Made by a program: the position numbers and the translations under genes. A stretch of 64,000 bases of DNA from Paulownia fortunei. Taxonomy: Eukaryota > Streptophyta > Magnoliopsida > Lamiales > Paulowniaceae. Positions 49,601-61,976 of the stretch are shown here, in pieces. Below the pieces are notes generated by a model. That model searched no databases. It was not told where the DNA came from and worked only from the letters and a program-made list of their open reading frames with translations. Every line of letters starts with the position of its first letter. Position 1 is the stretch's first letter. The stretch spans positions 12,116,071 to 12,180,070 of the forward strand of contig CM033118.1 of the NCBI GenBank assembly GCA_019321725.1. Reading direction: 5' to 3'.

Positions 49601-50017
49601 TTAAAGTGAAAAAAGGAACAAATCTTGCAAATATTTCGACAGGAGCACAATAATTTCTTTCACAAAATAGTAAACGCTAAAGGGATTCAAGATTTAAACA
49701 ATAATAATTAAACCGCCTCACCCCACCCCCACAAACCCACAAAAAAAAAAAAATCCAATAATTAAGTCACCCACCAAATTATGAAAAGACAGCGCATACA
49801 CATAAAAAGAATAATATCCACCCAAAAAAAGATCGCCTTTTCTAACAATTTCTTGAAATTAAAATGTATTCCAATTGTAATTCTGCAGAAGCACATGAGA
49901 GAAGAAACGTGGGTGCTTAGCAAACACATCAATAGCAAGTGCATGCATGACATAAAAAAGAAAGGCAGGCATACGAGAGTGAAGCAGAAATCAGTGGAAA
50001 TTCAATAATTAACCGAC
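46674..50017 (-). other. Probable 5'-UTR intron of TTM (3.3 kb)
   Basis: Inferred from the acceptor at 46674 and a possible donor on the minus strand (CTTAAG|GTCGGTT, boundary at 50018). The interior is AT-rich without recognised elements. Long first introns in leaders can raise expression, but nothing here shows it. Another upstream exon is possible. Confidence 0.45.
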
Positions 50018-50200
50018 CTTAAGAGCTGCCGGCCAGTTTCAGTTCTGATTATGCTAAGGTAGAGGATACCATGAAGTTTTCGGAGAAATAAAAAGTGGGT
50101 TTTAGCAGAAAACGCAGCCTAAAGAATCAAAAGATTCTTGAGAATTTCAAACTGTTCCAAAATGTTTGTTGTAAATTTTTGTCCGAGTGCAGAAGCTCAT
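50018..50200 (-). promoter_or_regulatory. Probable first non-coding exon and promoter side of TTM
   Basis: A more GC-rich patch (AGAGCTGCCGGCCAGTTTC near 50021) stands out from the AT-rich surroundings and ends in a donor-like site. It is the most likely first exon, with the promoter beyond 50.1 kb. Transcript data would be needed to place the start. Confidence 0.35.
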
Positions 50201-50759
50201 TTACTTTTTTGTTTTTGCTCTTTGTATGGTTTAATTTAGAAGGAAAATTTTGAGACAATTGATGGTTCATTTGGGAATGATTTAGCAAAAAATTGTATTA
50301 TACATGTAAAATACAGTTGATACCTGTCCATTTAACAAAACTTTGTAACATTGTCTTACATAATAATGTCTAATTTTTTAATCTCATTTAATTATTATAA
50401 TTGGGAAAACGTGTTCAAATTTTGTTGGAATTTGAGATTTTAATAAAGAAATTGTTAAAGAAAAAAAAATTCTTGGTTTGTCTTCCAAAAAATTGTTAAC
50501 AAAAAATATGAATATATTTAGGTTATGTATATTAATTTAAATACTTATTCCATTATTTTGTCAAATTTTTTTTGTTTTATATTTAATTATTATAATTTGG
50601 CAATATGTGAAGGAAGTTCAGTATCACGTCCTCCATTACTTAATGAATCCAATTATTTTTATTGAAAAGCCAAAATGAAGGCATTTATCAAGTTATTTGA
50701 CGAATGAGCATGAAAGTCAGTCTTAACAAGATGAAAGCATCCAACAAAAACTGTCACCT
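50201..50759. other. Gap: AT-rich boundary between TTM and the copia element
   Basis: No gene or recognisable LTR end. It may contain the upstream part of the copia element that follows, but no TG...CA unit or primer site was found. Confidence 0.45.
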
Positions 50760-52173
50760 GAAACGAAGTGGTGTACAGTAGAGGATATATTGGCTAATTT
50801 CAATTCCAAAAAGCACTAAATGTCATATTTAGTGCGATCAATGAGAATCAATTCAAGCTAATCTCTACATATGAACCTACTAGGAAGCGTGGGATGTTTT
50901 ACATACGAAGGAATTAAGGGTGTAAGATTGACTAAACTTCATATTCTTGCCACTAGGTTTGAAAATCTAAGAATGCAAGAAAATGAAACAATTGCTGAAT
51001 TTAATTCAAAATTGTGTGATATTACTAATGAAGCACATGCTTTATGAGAAAATACAATGATTTTAAACTTGTTAGGAAAGTTTTAAGATCACTTCCAAAT
51101 AGATTTGCATACAAAGTGACTGTTATTGAGGAAACTAAAAATCTTACAAATATGAGGTTAGAACAACGAAGTTGCATTGCAGGTTGAAACTGCTACATTA
51201 GAAAATGAACAAGATCATGGGAATGTTGATGATATGAATGATTTACTTACTTTACGTATCAAGAACTTTGGAAAATTTCCAAAGTAAATGAATAAAGAAA
51301 ACAAATTTTCAAAGACTGGTAAAACGTCTAACTCTCATAAGAATAAAAGTGACTCTAATCAATCTGATTTAAGGACAAGCAAGAAAATTCAATGCACAAA
51401 ATATGAAGGATTTGATCATATTCAAGTTGAGTGTGTTAACACCTTAAAGAAAATAGGCAGATCACTCAACACCACTTGGAGTAATGGAGATTTTGAATGC
51501 ACTCAAGAGGAACAAGAAGAACATATTAGTTATCATGTTGCACTTACCTCAATTACCCTGAAAAAGGAAAATCAGACAGACACGGTGGATGTTGCCAAGA
51601 ATGTTGCAACACCTCGTATGTATGGATCAATTATTTTTCTTTTTGAAACCTGTTTGAATTCTAATTCTCTGATAGGTACAAATTTTGATGAAAGTAGTAA
51701 TGATGAAGGACCTAGCATTGAGAACATTCAACACAAGTATCAATAGATGTTTTAGAATTGGCTTAAAGTGTGCAAAACTAAAGAAGATCTTGAGAAATAA
51801 GTTGCTATCTTGACAAAGGAGAAGGAGACACTCAAAGCTGATGTTATTAGATTTAAACTCCTTGCCACTGAAAAAAAAACATAAATTTGATAAAATCAAG
51901 AAGGAGCTTAAGAACACAATGAGATCTATAAGAAAGTTGAATTCTAGAACATCTTGATTGGATGAAATTCTCTGAATAGGACAACATAGTGGAAATCATA
52001 ATGAATTATGATATTCAGGTGGAGAATCATCCTCAAAAGGTATAAAATTGTAGAACTCAGGTTAAAGTTTTAAAGTAGTTTTTGTAAACAAAATTAGACA
52101 GTTTGAATCAATGTTTGAATCAGCTGAGAAATTTTGGTAAAAAAGATAGATACCTAAACCCAAAAGGTTTATC
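50760..52173 (+). pseudogene. Ty1-copia gag remnant (UBN2-type) with zinc knuckle
   Basis: Recognisable blocks in order: FNSKKALNVIFSAI and QFKLISTYEP (about 50800-50875), LATRFENLRMQENETIAEFN (about 50945-51005), FKLVRKVLRSLP (about 51060-51100). The open stretch 51288-51746 carries a decayed CCHC knuckle (CTKYEGFDHIQVEC, second Cys lost) and an ATWSDE-like region reading NTTWSNGDF. Several frameshifts and a stop near 51046 kill the frame. At 52173 the element is interrupted by an hAT insertion; its later parts continue at 59358. Confidence 0.8.
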
Positions 52174-52181
52174 CCTACTTG
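52174..52181. repeat. Left 8-bp target duplication of the hAT element (CCTACTTG)
   Basis: CCTACTTG directly before the terminal repeat. The right copy at 59350-59357 is CCTATATG, six of eight matching, as expected after long decay. Confidence 0.7.
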
Positions 52182-53367
52182 TAGGGTTGTAAACGAATCA
52201 AGTTGCTCACGAGCTATTCAAATTTTGGCTCGAAAAAAAATTCATTAAATAATTAATAAAATTAGGCTAATCAAATAAAATCAACTCTTAGTATGATTTA
52301 GGAAATATCTAGAGTATGACTTACTTGAAATTAATAAATTTCCCTATATTTAAAATATTTAAAAATAAGAATATAAATAGAGAATAATAAATTTAGATTA
52401 ATCAACTTAGAGCAATAAATAAAATTTAATAATACACTATAGGACCATCGATTTAGAATAATTAAATAAAAAATAAAAGTCAAACTTAAGATAATAAATA
52501 AAAATTAAGATAAAATAAGCAAAAAATATAAAATAATAAAATTAAAACTAATCAAATATCATACTTTAAGATAATACATTTAGATTAAAATTAGTTAGAA
52601 GATTAGATAATTGTTTCGCTTTAAAATTTAAAAAACATAAAAATATAAATATGTAATAATATACTTAGTCTAATCAACTAAAATTCAATTCTAAATCTTA
52701 GGATGATAAACTATAATAATAAATTAAATGTTTATATATTAGCTATATTTAAAATAATTCATAAACTAAGAATTTCTATTAATAATAATAAGCGTAGATT
52801 AAAATATAAAATAAATAATTAAATTTCAACTTAAGATAATTTATTAAAATAAGATTAAATTTAGAATTATAAATTCAATTTAATTTAACGAAATATACTT
52901 GTCCCCTTCCAAATAATAATAAAACCAAACGAGCTTAGAAATTCTCATCGAAAATAAAAACATATGTCCCATAGCCTCTCTCTTATTCTACTTTTGCCTC
53001 CTACCAACCAAACACACCCTTAAATAAGGGTAAAAATAAAAAAGAAAAAGAAAAAGAAAAAGAAAAGATCCCCAAAACCCCAAAGTATTAAACAAAAAAT
53101 CGTACAATCAGAAAAAATCACTCTCTTTCATAAGGTTAGTGGTAACTTCTCTCTCAAAACCCTTTTTTTCATTAATCTGACTTTCTTATACGTATATTTT
53201 TCATCGTATATATGCATTTGAATCTAGCCCCTTTAGGTATGAATATATATATATATATATGCGCAAATACCTAGATTGGATGTAGATAGATATGCGCATA
53301 TTGTAAAATATTTTTAAATAATTTTTTTGTGGGATTTTTGGTGGAGAAATGAGTGTACGACAGGTTA

Positions 53368-53412
<45 letters not shown>
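53368..53412. repeat. (ATT)n microsatellite
   Basis: About 15 ATT repeats, inside the hAT element upstream of its transposase. Likely length-variable. Confidence 0.9.
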
Positions 53413-54780
53413 TTTGGAAGATGGGAGAATGTTTCTATTTTCGTACTTATTCACACTCTTGTTCTTCAGCATTGGCATTTGATTATAACACCTTCACGAA
53501 GATTATCATACATACAAAATAGCTCTAAACATATCAACTCCGAACATATTATCAACTCAGGGTTCGGCCACAAGTTTTGCACTGAGAGGAGTTCAACCAA
53601 GTACAAATAATACCAATGAAGCAAGTCAAAGCAAGAATATCCATCAACTTGAGATCATTGAAGATGAGGGGAACAGTCTGTGTGATACGAAGAAAAGAAA
53701 ACGCATATTAAAAGCATGGACTAAGTTTAAAGAAGTTACTCTTCCGGATGGGATAATGAAGGCTGAATGTATTCATTGTAAGCATCGGCTGACAATTAAT
53801 AAGAGTGGTGTTACAACGTATTTTCTTAGGCACCTCAAAGGTTGTATGAGAAAGAAAATTAGTGAGAAATGATAGAAAAATATTAGTCTCACTACGACTA
53901 TAACTGAGTCAGAAACTATTACTTCAGTGCAGAATTTCAAGTATGATCATGCAAAGATTAGGGAGATTCTTTCTCACATGATTATTGTTCAGGAGCTGCC
54001 ATTCCTTTTTTCAGAATATGAGATATTCAATTTATTGATGAAGACTGCTACTCCATATTATCAAAGGATTAGTCATGCTACTACAAAAAAAGATTGCATT
54101 GCTACTTATGAAATGGAGAAGAAAAAATTGATGGCAGCATTAAAAAATATGAATAGGGTCAGTGTAACTGCTGATTTATGGAAGTCAAATCAGAAAGTTT
54201 CATATATGGTTGTCACTTTGTCATTATGTGGACTCCAATTGGAATTTGTAGAAATGAAATTTGAATTTTTGTGATGTTCCACCACCCCATGTGTTGTCAT
54301 TTGTGATGTACTACAAAAGTGTTTGGTTGAATAGGGAATTGAGAATAAGGTGTGGACAACTATAGTTGATAATGTCGCGTACAATGATGTAGCTGTTCGG
54401 ATGTTAAAAGAAGAGCCTCTTATATAAAAACAATCTTCCTCTTAGTGACAAATTATTTCATGTAAGATGTTGTGCCCATATTTTGAATCTTTTAGTGCAA
54501 GACATGCTATCTGAGATTCAAGATGTAATTTTCAATGTGCGTGAAATTGTGAAGCACATAGTAGCTTCAAAGATCTATATTAATATGTTTAATGAAATTG
54601 CAAAACAACAACAATTATCTTTAAAGAAGATTGTATTGGATTATTGCACGAGGTGGAATGCAATATATTGCATGTTGTCGGCTACTTTAGAATTCAAAGT
54701 TGTCTTTCCAATATATCAACAAAGGAATACTTCTTATAATTTTTTGCCAAGTGAGGAGGATTGGGAGAAGGTTCATGTAG

Positions 54781-54944
54781 TTTGTTCTTTTTTTGAAGAA
54801 TTTAATGAAGTCACCCACCTCATTTCAGGTATTGAATATCTAACTTCAAACTTGTTTCTTACTTTGTTCATTTCTTGAAGAATTTAATGAAGTCACCCAT
54901 CTTATTTCAGGTACTGAAAATCCAACTTCAAACTTGTTTCTTAC
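54781..54944 (+). repeat. 82-bp tandem duplication within the transposase pseudogene
   Basis: Two copies start at 54781 and 54863, both with TTTGTTC, GAAGAATTTAATGAAGTCAC, TTTCAGGTA and ACTTCAAACTTGTTTCTTAC. Since 82 is not a multiple of three, it shifts the frame. Confidence 0.85.
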
Positions 54945-55135
54945 CGAACTTTATAACATAAAAAAAATTGTTAAATGAAGCATATGTGGGTGAAGGTAGT
55001 TACATGACAGGTATGGTTAAAAGGATGAAGGTAAATTTGATAAACATTGGGGAGATTGTAACTTGTTAATCTCTATAGCAATAGTTTTAGATCCAATAAA
55101 TAAGATGGAGTTGATTGAATGGTGTTTTCCAAAGA

Positions 55136-55140
55136 TCTAT
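55136..55140. repeat. Left 5-bp target duplication (TCTAT) of the nested LTR
   Basis: TCTAT directly before TGTAACACCC; identical TCTAT at 57856-57860 directly after the LTR end. Confidence 0.9.
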
Positions 55141-57855
55141 TGTAACACCCCCATTACTATACAACTATATATATAATATAATTTTACATGATAGAATCTA
55201 TGTGCATGCATGGAATATTTTTTTTTTGTAACACTTTAAAAAAAGATAAATCACTTCTTACATGCACAACTCTGTTTAAAATACTTTATCACACATGTCA
55301 TGTATATAGTAGGATCAATATTTATATAAAAGCATAACATCCACAATGACTATAATATTTACATACTTATTTATAGTAAAGTTTTAAAAGCGAAATATAG
55401 TACCAGTCTAAAAATATAATACAACAGACTTAGAATATAACAAGCCAACAAAATAGGCCAACAGGTCGTCATCCATGTACACACTACTTCAGATACCTGC
55501 AGGAGCTCCAACAGCTGCCCAGCCAGTAAAAGGTTCTTCAAGTATCGTCGTACTCACCTACAATGCATAAACTATATGAGCTAACGTTCAACAAGTAAAG
55601 ATTATGCATGTCAAAGAATAATCCATAATATCAAGTCATGCATCTCAAAATGCTATGCCCACAATGCAATTTTATGCATTAAAATATTTCTCTCAAAATT
55701 ATTTCTTTATTGGGCCACTGACCAATGCTACTATCTCATGCACCAGAAAAGAGCTCTGTACACTGCCATAATCCAATGGCCAATAATCATATAAGCATGC
55801 AAATCTATGCATACTCATATGCATGTAAATCCATGCACGCGAACCTGCAAATCCATGCATAAAACCATGCAAATCCATGTATACTTCGGTTCACTAGTAG
55901 TGGTCAGTAAAATATTTTTCTTTCTCAGAATCATACCGTGGAATGCTGCTCGTATATGATGCATGCACGTGCCAATGACAATGCTCATGTATGTATGCTC
56001 AATGGAGAGCCCTTTACTATGCACATATGATTTATGATATTATATAAAATTCACACATTTAATATGTCTATGCATTGTAGTTGCAAATGAATCTTTACTT
56101 ACCTTTCACTTGGTTGGTGGCTTAGTCTAAATTTGTTTAGTACTCCTCTCCAACCTTAGATGCAAAATAGCCTGTAATATTACCCAACATCAAACACCAT
56201 TCCCAATTTGGCAAGTTGAAAGTACAAAATCTCATACTAAGACCTTAAACACCAAGCTATTTAGCTAACAATCAAGCTTTCACAAACTAGAACCCAATAT
56301 AGTCCCTCAAATATCTCAATTTCTCATCTTAAATATATGCAAATATCATGTAATTGAAGTATTATAACTCTAATAGCATGTACCTAATTGTTAACACTCA
56401 ATAGCAATATGTCTAGGTTGAAACATGCTAAGTGATCAAATGGGACAGATTCATATTTTCACATTTTCATGCTGTCCAATTTAGTTGCATGCTAACTTTG
56501 ACATTCTTATGCATATCTAATCACTCCTAAATTTTTACCACACTTAGATAACATGTAAATAAATGTAATGATATTTTATAATATCCTAAAATAACTTATT
56601 TACTTCAACAAAACCAGCCCAATTATCACAACACAGAAACTGTAAATTCTATCATGATAGTTTTGGGTCTCTCTTTAAAAATCAAACCATATTTCAATTT
56701 ATAACCTCTCCAAACTTACATACATTGCCTAAACTCATATATAAACACACATATGGTGAAATATGTAGGTTTCAATCAAGTTATTATACATGTATAAAGC
56801 TTTAAAAACAAAAATTAACAAGTGTACAGTTTCTATCCCTAGTGATTTCTATTGGAATTTTGCAACTAAAAATCCTTCTTTTGTGAATTATAAGATCATA
56901 GATAACATTATAACATGATTATAAACAATAATATAATATTTAAAAATCATAAACCCTCAAAAAATTTAAGAATTAAAATCAAAACGTAGGTTAAGCTCAC
57001 CTATGTAGAATTTTAAGTCTCTACTTGCTCCTCATTACTTCCCTTTGTTTCCTTCACTTTTTCTTCACTTGGAACTTAGTTGGGAGCAACTTATAAAATT
57101 TCATATGGATATTTTGGAGGTGAAATATCTCAAAAAATAGTTTTAGGTAGTGATTCAAGGATAGAAATGAAGAAAAGTTGAGGTGGTAGCTTGATATGGC
57201 AAAACTTGAGGTGGCAAGGCTTGAGGTGTCAAGTGGTGGTTCAAATATGATGTTACACACATCTTATACAGCTGTAATCTAGTGTTTCTCATTATTTATT
57301 TATATATTTACAACCTATTTTAATTTTTGTATGATCGGATAATAAATTCTACCCTAATTTCTTAACCGTTCATTCAATCTCTAAACCGATTAGCATTCGA
57401 TTCTTAAATGCTTGTCATGTTTGCATTTCTAAAATCATATGCACATATGGACCTTGTAATATGACACTTAAATCACATTATATCATGTCCAATATCCCAA
57501 GTATGTTAATTTACAAATATATACTATTGAAATAACTTGATCAAATCAAATTAAACCGTATTAACTTACTAGTGACACTTTTAACACTTCTAAAAATCAT
57601 AACGTGTAATCTAGTAATATTCATCATATTGATACCTAATTTTCTTCTTATCTCAATGTAGAATTGACCATTTAGATTAGGGGATTCGATAATCAATACC
57701 GTGCAAAAGTTTCAAAATTAAGTTTAATGATTAAGAACACCGTATAAAATAAAATAAATTATATGATATCAATATAAATGCAAATAACACGTAATTAAAA
57801 TATAATGCATGAATCATATTTGGCCATGTAAGTAGTGAGAGGCTCGGGTATCACA
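55141..57855 (-). mobile_element. Solo LTR of a Ty3-gypsy-type element, nested in the hAT transposase
   Basis: Begins TGTAACACCCCC and ends GGGTATCACA, flanked by perfect TCTAT duplications. Length 2715 bp, no coding domain. In the sense strand (minus) it ends GGGGGTGTTACA, as plant gypsy LTRs do. Its right-hand half (from about 55700) is homologous to 60548-61976, so at least two copies of this family are in the window. The transposase C-terminal region resumes right after it. Confidence 0.9.
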
Positions 57856-57860
57856 TCTAT

Positions 57861-58400
57861 TCTGCAGCTGATTCAATTGAACACATCACCATAGTTCGTG
57901 AGATATTGCGCATACTGTACAATGAGCATGTTGAGGCTCACAAAGCTAATATTGTTGAAAAAGATGTTCAAGGTGATACTTGAAAAGAAAAAGAAAGTTC
58001 TAGTAGTATCAATAATGTTAGTGGAAGAGAAAAAAGTAAAGTGAGGGCACAATTTGCTAACTATATTAAGAATGTTGATAGTGTTGAACAAGTGAAATCT
58101 GAACTAGAAGTGTATTTAGAGGAAGGAGTTGTTATCTGTGAAGATAGTGAATTTGATGGATTGTCATGGTGGAAGATGAACAACATAAAGTTTAGGCTCT
58201 TGTAAAAGATGGCTTGTGACGTGCTATCAATTCCAATAACTACAGTGGCTTCCGAATTGACTTTTAGTGCTGGTGGTAGGGTTATTGATCCACATCGTAC
58301 CTCTTTGGAAGTGGATACCATTTAATTTTTACTTTGTGAAGAAGATTGGTTGCGAGCTCATTATAAAACCAAGAGAAAAGCAAAAGTGGGTAAATTAATA
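57861..58400 (+). pseudogene. hAT transposase C-terminal dimerisation region
   Basis: Continuation of the transposase after the LTR. Recognised blocks: ELEVYLEEGV (about 58096-58125), FDGLSWWKMN (about 58152-58181), [19 protein letters not shown] (about 58209-58265), and a [12 protein letters not shown] block (58272-58310), the classic hAT C-terminal family pattern. A stop near 57982 and another at 58204-58206 break the frame. Confidence 0.85.
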
Positions 58401-59030
58401 TCTTAATTAATTGTGTGTTATATATCTTGCATGCTATTATGTTTATGCCTAATATTTTGATCTTATGTATTTGTATGTAAAAAGAAAATTCAGAGATTCA
58501 AGAGATTCGTTTGACTTAAAAGCCTTTATTATCACCTTTCAAGAGCTCTAGTAAAGTTTGTTATCATGGAATTGGTAAAGTTGGTTACTTTGAAAATTAT
58601 ATAGTACTTATTATATGCTTATTGGTTGTTAAGTCCTCATTTTTTCTTAATTGGGGTATTGTGTTGGATTTTGTAGGGCGTTTGTTATTATAGGATCATG
58701 GTGGGTCTTGCAGCTATTATTATACAAGATTTATGGTAGATCTTGCAACTGTTGTCGACTTATCGGAGGATAAACTTGAGAATGTTATTGTTGCATAAAA
58801 CTGGATGTATTTGATGTAAACCATAAAGTAGATTTTTTTGCTTCTTGCTTTATAACATTTTGTATTTGGCTTTAAGTTTCTGCCAACTTGCATTGACGTC
58901 TTCTCCGTAGTTCATTTTGTTTTGATATCATTTACTTTTTGCTTTTTTCAACATCTACATTTCTCTATCTCTCTTGTGCCTTTGATTTTAGTTTTAAGTG
59001 ATTGTATTAGTTTTTACAGATGTTATTTTC
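58401..59030. other. 3' non-coding part of the hAT element
   Basis: No coding domain. T-rich DNA between the transposase end and the right subterminal cluster; the short open frame 58922-59149 overlaps the subterminal repeats and is not a gene. Confidence 0.6.
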
Positions 59031-59349
59031 TAGTTTTTGAAAAAAATGTGCTTATCGAGATCAAGCTCAAGCTCGATTGTATGCTTAACAAGCTCGAGCT
59101 CAATTTTATGTTTGACAAACTTGAGCTTTCTAATCATTTAATGAGCTGAGCTCGAACTAAGCTTGTTTAACATACTAAATGAATTATTTTTAAATCGAGC
59201 TCGAGCCATTCGTGATCTTAATAATTTTCAAACAAACTGAGCTCAAGCTTAATTATAAAAGCTCGAATCGAGCTCGAGCTTGAAAAATTCAAATGAGTTA
59301 AGCTCGAGCTTTTTTCTATTTGTCTCGATTCGGTTTGATTATAGCCCTA

Positions 59350-59357
59350 CCTATATG
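59350..59357. repeat. Right 8-bp target duplication of the hAT element (CCTATATG)
   Basis: Follows the terminal repeat end (GCCCTA). Matches the left copy CCTACTTG at six of eight positions. Confidence 0.7.
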
Positions 59358-60535
59358 TCAATTCAATCCAATACATGGGCATAATACACCTAAATATTTC
59401 AACTATAAAAAGGCTTTGCTCAATAGTATGAGATCTCAATATTTTTTGGAGTGTTACAGCATCCTGTAAAAAACACTCCCAAGATTAAGATTGATTTGAA
59501 AAATGAATCTAATCGTAAAATTTGGATAAAAAAATTGATCTTACATGTCATGTGGCACATATTTCTTTAAAGGCTAACATCATTGAATCTTAGTATTTTG
59601 ATAATAGATGCTCTAGTTATATGATAGGTGACAAAGAAAGCTAAAAGACTATAAAAGCTAAGAATAAAGTCATGTTACTTTTAGAGATGGAGTTAGAGGA
59701 TGAATCCTTAGGAAAGAGACACTGAATGTGCATGGACTTCCAACACAAAAAAAATATTTTACATGTTGAAGAGTTAAATGCTAATCTAATTAGTATTAGC
59801 CAACTGTGCGATCAAAATTTGTTTGTCAGATTTAATAAGAAATCATATCAAGTTTTTGATGATTCTTATGTATTGACAGGTTCGAGATCATCTGACAATT
59901 GCTACAAATTGCAACACCAGAGGACATGTTATAATACCCAAACTGATGAAACTGAACTTTGGCACCAAAAATTGGGATATCTGAATTTTCGAAGCCTACA
60001 CAAACTGGTTAATGCAAATGCTAGTCCTAGGTGTGCCCAAGCTCAACAAGAAAAGCTCAGCTATTTGTGGACTATGTCAATCACATAAAGTGTTGCAACA
60101 CACTACTACAACATGCTGCCTATAACTCTTGCACATGGATCTTATGGGACCAATATAGGTAAAAAGTATTAGTGGTAAGAAGTATATTTTCGTTTAAGTT
60201 GATGAATTTTCAAGGTTTACATGGATTGATTTCATCAAAAGAAAATCTGACACATTTATGGTTTTTAAAAGGCTTAAACTTCGAAATGAGAAAACATGTA
60301 AAATTACGAGAATAAGAAGTGATCATGGAAAAGAGTTTGAGAATTCTATCTTTTAAAATTGATGTGATAAACATGGCATCTTTCATGAGTTCTTTGCCCA
60401 TAAAACACCATAGCAAAATGGTGTTGTGGAAAGAAAAAAATAGAACACTCATGGAAGTGGCACATGTAATATTAAATCCAAGAAACTTTCACGAAGATTG
60501 TGGGCAGAAGTATTGAACACGGCATCTTACAATAA
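59358..60535 (+). pseudogene. Ty1-copia protease and integrase remnant (continuation of 50760-52173)
   Basis: After the hAT the copia coding order resumes: a decayed protease active-site region (about 59590-59630), then HVEELNANLISISQLCDQN (about 59765-59820) and ELWHQKLGYLNFRSLHKL (59955-60006) of the GAG-pre-integrase domain with its zinc-binding His residues. The integrase core follows with MDLMG (about 60131), RSDHGKEFE (about 60315), and GVVERKNRTLMEV (60420-60460), which carry the positions of the D, D and E catalytic residues. Frameshifts and stops are numerous. The frame is lost at about 60535 where LTR sequence begins. Confidence 0.85.
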
Positions 60536-61976
60536 AAAAATCACTTCATTTATTGGGCCCTTGGCCCACCTACTATACAACGAATAGAGCTCTGAACAAT
60601 ATCAATAATCAAATGGCCATAAACAAATTGACTTAGTCTAAGGGCCATCTCTTGGGATCACTAGAGGTTCACCCCCTGTCTTCCCTTATGATCCTCTAGA
60701 AGTCTTCCCACTAGAGGAGTCAATAAGGGCATAGTTAAGTAGTCCACCCTCTCATGACCACCAGAGGTACAACTCTTGTCAACCCTATGATCCTTCGAGA
60801 AGTAACACTCACGATGCCCCAATATATCACATAAGCATGCCTCGCATGCCTTGGTACACTAGCAGTAGCCAACCAAAATATTTTATTTCTAAAAATCATG
60901 TCTCAAATTGTAAAGTGCATGCAAGAATCTCCACTATACTCATATGCCGTGCATGGACATGTAAATGCTCATGAATGGTAAATCCCTTATGATTTTTATT
61001 GTGATTTTGCAATTAAAAATCCTTCTTTTATGAATTATAAAACCAACAAATAATATCCTAACATGATTATAATCAATAATAGAAGCTTTAAAAATCATAA
61101 ACCTTTAAACAATTCAAGAACTTAAATAAAAAACATGAGTTAAGCTCACCTATGCATAGATTTTAGCTTCAACTTGCTCTTCCTTACTTCTCTCTTGCTT
61201 TCTTCACTTTTTTCTTTACTTGGAATTACTTGAGAGCAATTTATAAAATTCAACATAAAGGTTTTGGAGGTGAAATAGCTTATAAAATAGTTTTTAGTCA
61301 TGGTTCAAGAATAGAAATGAAGAAAGGTTGAGGTGGAAACTTGAGGTGGCATAGCTTCAGGTGTCAAGTGGTGATTCAAATCTGATGTTATTCACACATT
61401 ATGCAGCCCTAATCTAGTGTTTCTCATTACTTATTTATCTATGTACAACCTACTTTAATTTCGACATGATCGAATAATACATTATGCCCTAATTTCTTAA
61501 TCGTTCATTCGATTTCCATACAGATCGACATTCGATTCTTAAATGATTGTCTAGTTTTCATATTCTAAAATCACATGCACATATGAACCTTGTGCTATGA
61601 CACTTAAATCACACTATATCATATCCGATATCCCAAGTATGTTAATCTATGTATGTATACCTTTAAAACACCTCAATCAATTTGAATCAAATCATATGAG
61701 CTTACTAGTGACACCTTTAACACTTCTAAATTGTAGCATATAACCTATGAATATTCATTATATTAATCAATTTATTCTTTATCTAATCTAAATATAGAAT
61801 TACATAATTAGGTTATAGGATCTCAACCACTAACATCAAGTGATAGCATCAGAGGTATAATGATTAAGAATGTTATAAAAGATGTGATGTAGATGTTAAT
61901 GCAAATTAGCATATAAGTAGCATGTAGTGCATGAATCATATTGACCAAGTGAGTAGTGTGAGACTTGGGTATTATA
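60536..61976 (-). mobile_element. Truncated LTR of the same gypsy-type family
   Basis: Homologous to 55706-57855 (shared blocks include AAAAATCCTTCTTTT, GTTAAGCTCACCTATG and AGGTGTCAAGTGGTGATTCAAAT-like sequence). It ends GGGTATTATA where the intact copy has GGGTATCACA. About 565 bases at the left end are missing, and about 180 bases (60630-60810) not seen at the equivalent place in the other copy are present, rich in CTAGAGG and CCCTATGATCC. No target duplication was found, in keeping with deletion on the left. Confidence 0.75.

Larger units (their letters stand above)
53610..55140 (+). pseudogene. hAT transposase, N-terminal and central part (broken)
   Basis: Order: a BED-type zinc finger (about 53720-53850; W-T-K-F, C-I-H-C and H-L-K-G-C spaced as in the family), a region ending in VTADLWKSNQ, the start of the catalytic RNase-H-like fold (about 54160-54190), a CCAHILNLLVQ block (about 54470-54500), and LDYCTRWNA with the conserved RW (about 54640-54665). 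In-frame stops (for example near 53869) and frameshifts near 54272 and 54425 make it inactive. The family resembles RICESLEEPER/DAYSLEEPER-type plant transposases. An 82-bp internal duplication lies at 54781-54944. The frame stops at 55140 where an LTR has inserted. Confidence 0.85.
52182..59349 (+). mobile_element. hAT transposon carrying a broken transposase, inserted in copia
   Basis: Left end TAGGGTTGTAAACGAATCAA; the reverse complement of the right end is TAGGGCTATAATCAAACCGA, an imperfect terminal inverted repeat. Flanked by the 8-bp duplications CCTACTTG/CCTATATG. Both ends have subterminal GAGCTCG/GCTCGAGC motifs; the cluster on the right (59055-59310) is dense. Excluding the nested LTR, the element is about 4.45 kb, in the range of autonomous hATs. 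The transposase lies on the + strand. The same family is represented at 4101-4907. Confidence 0.88.
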
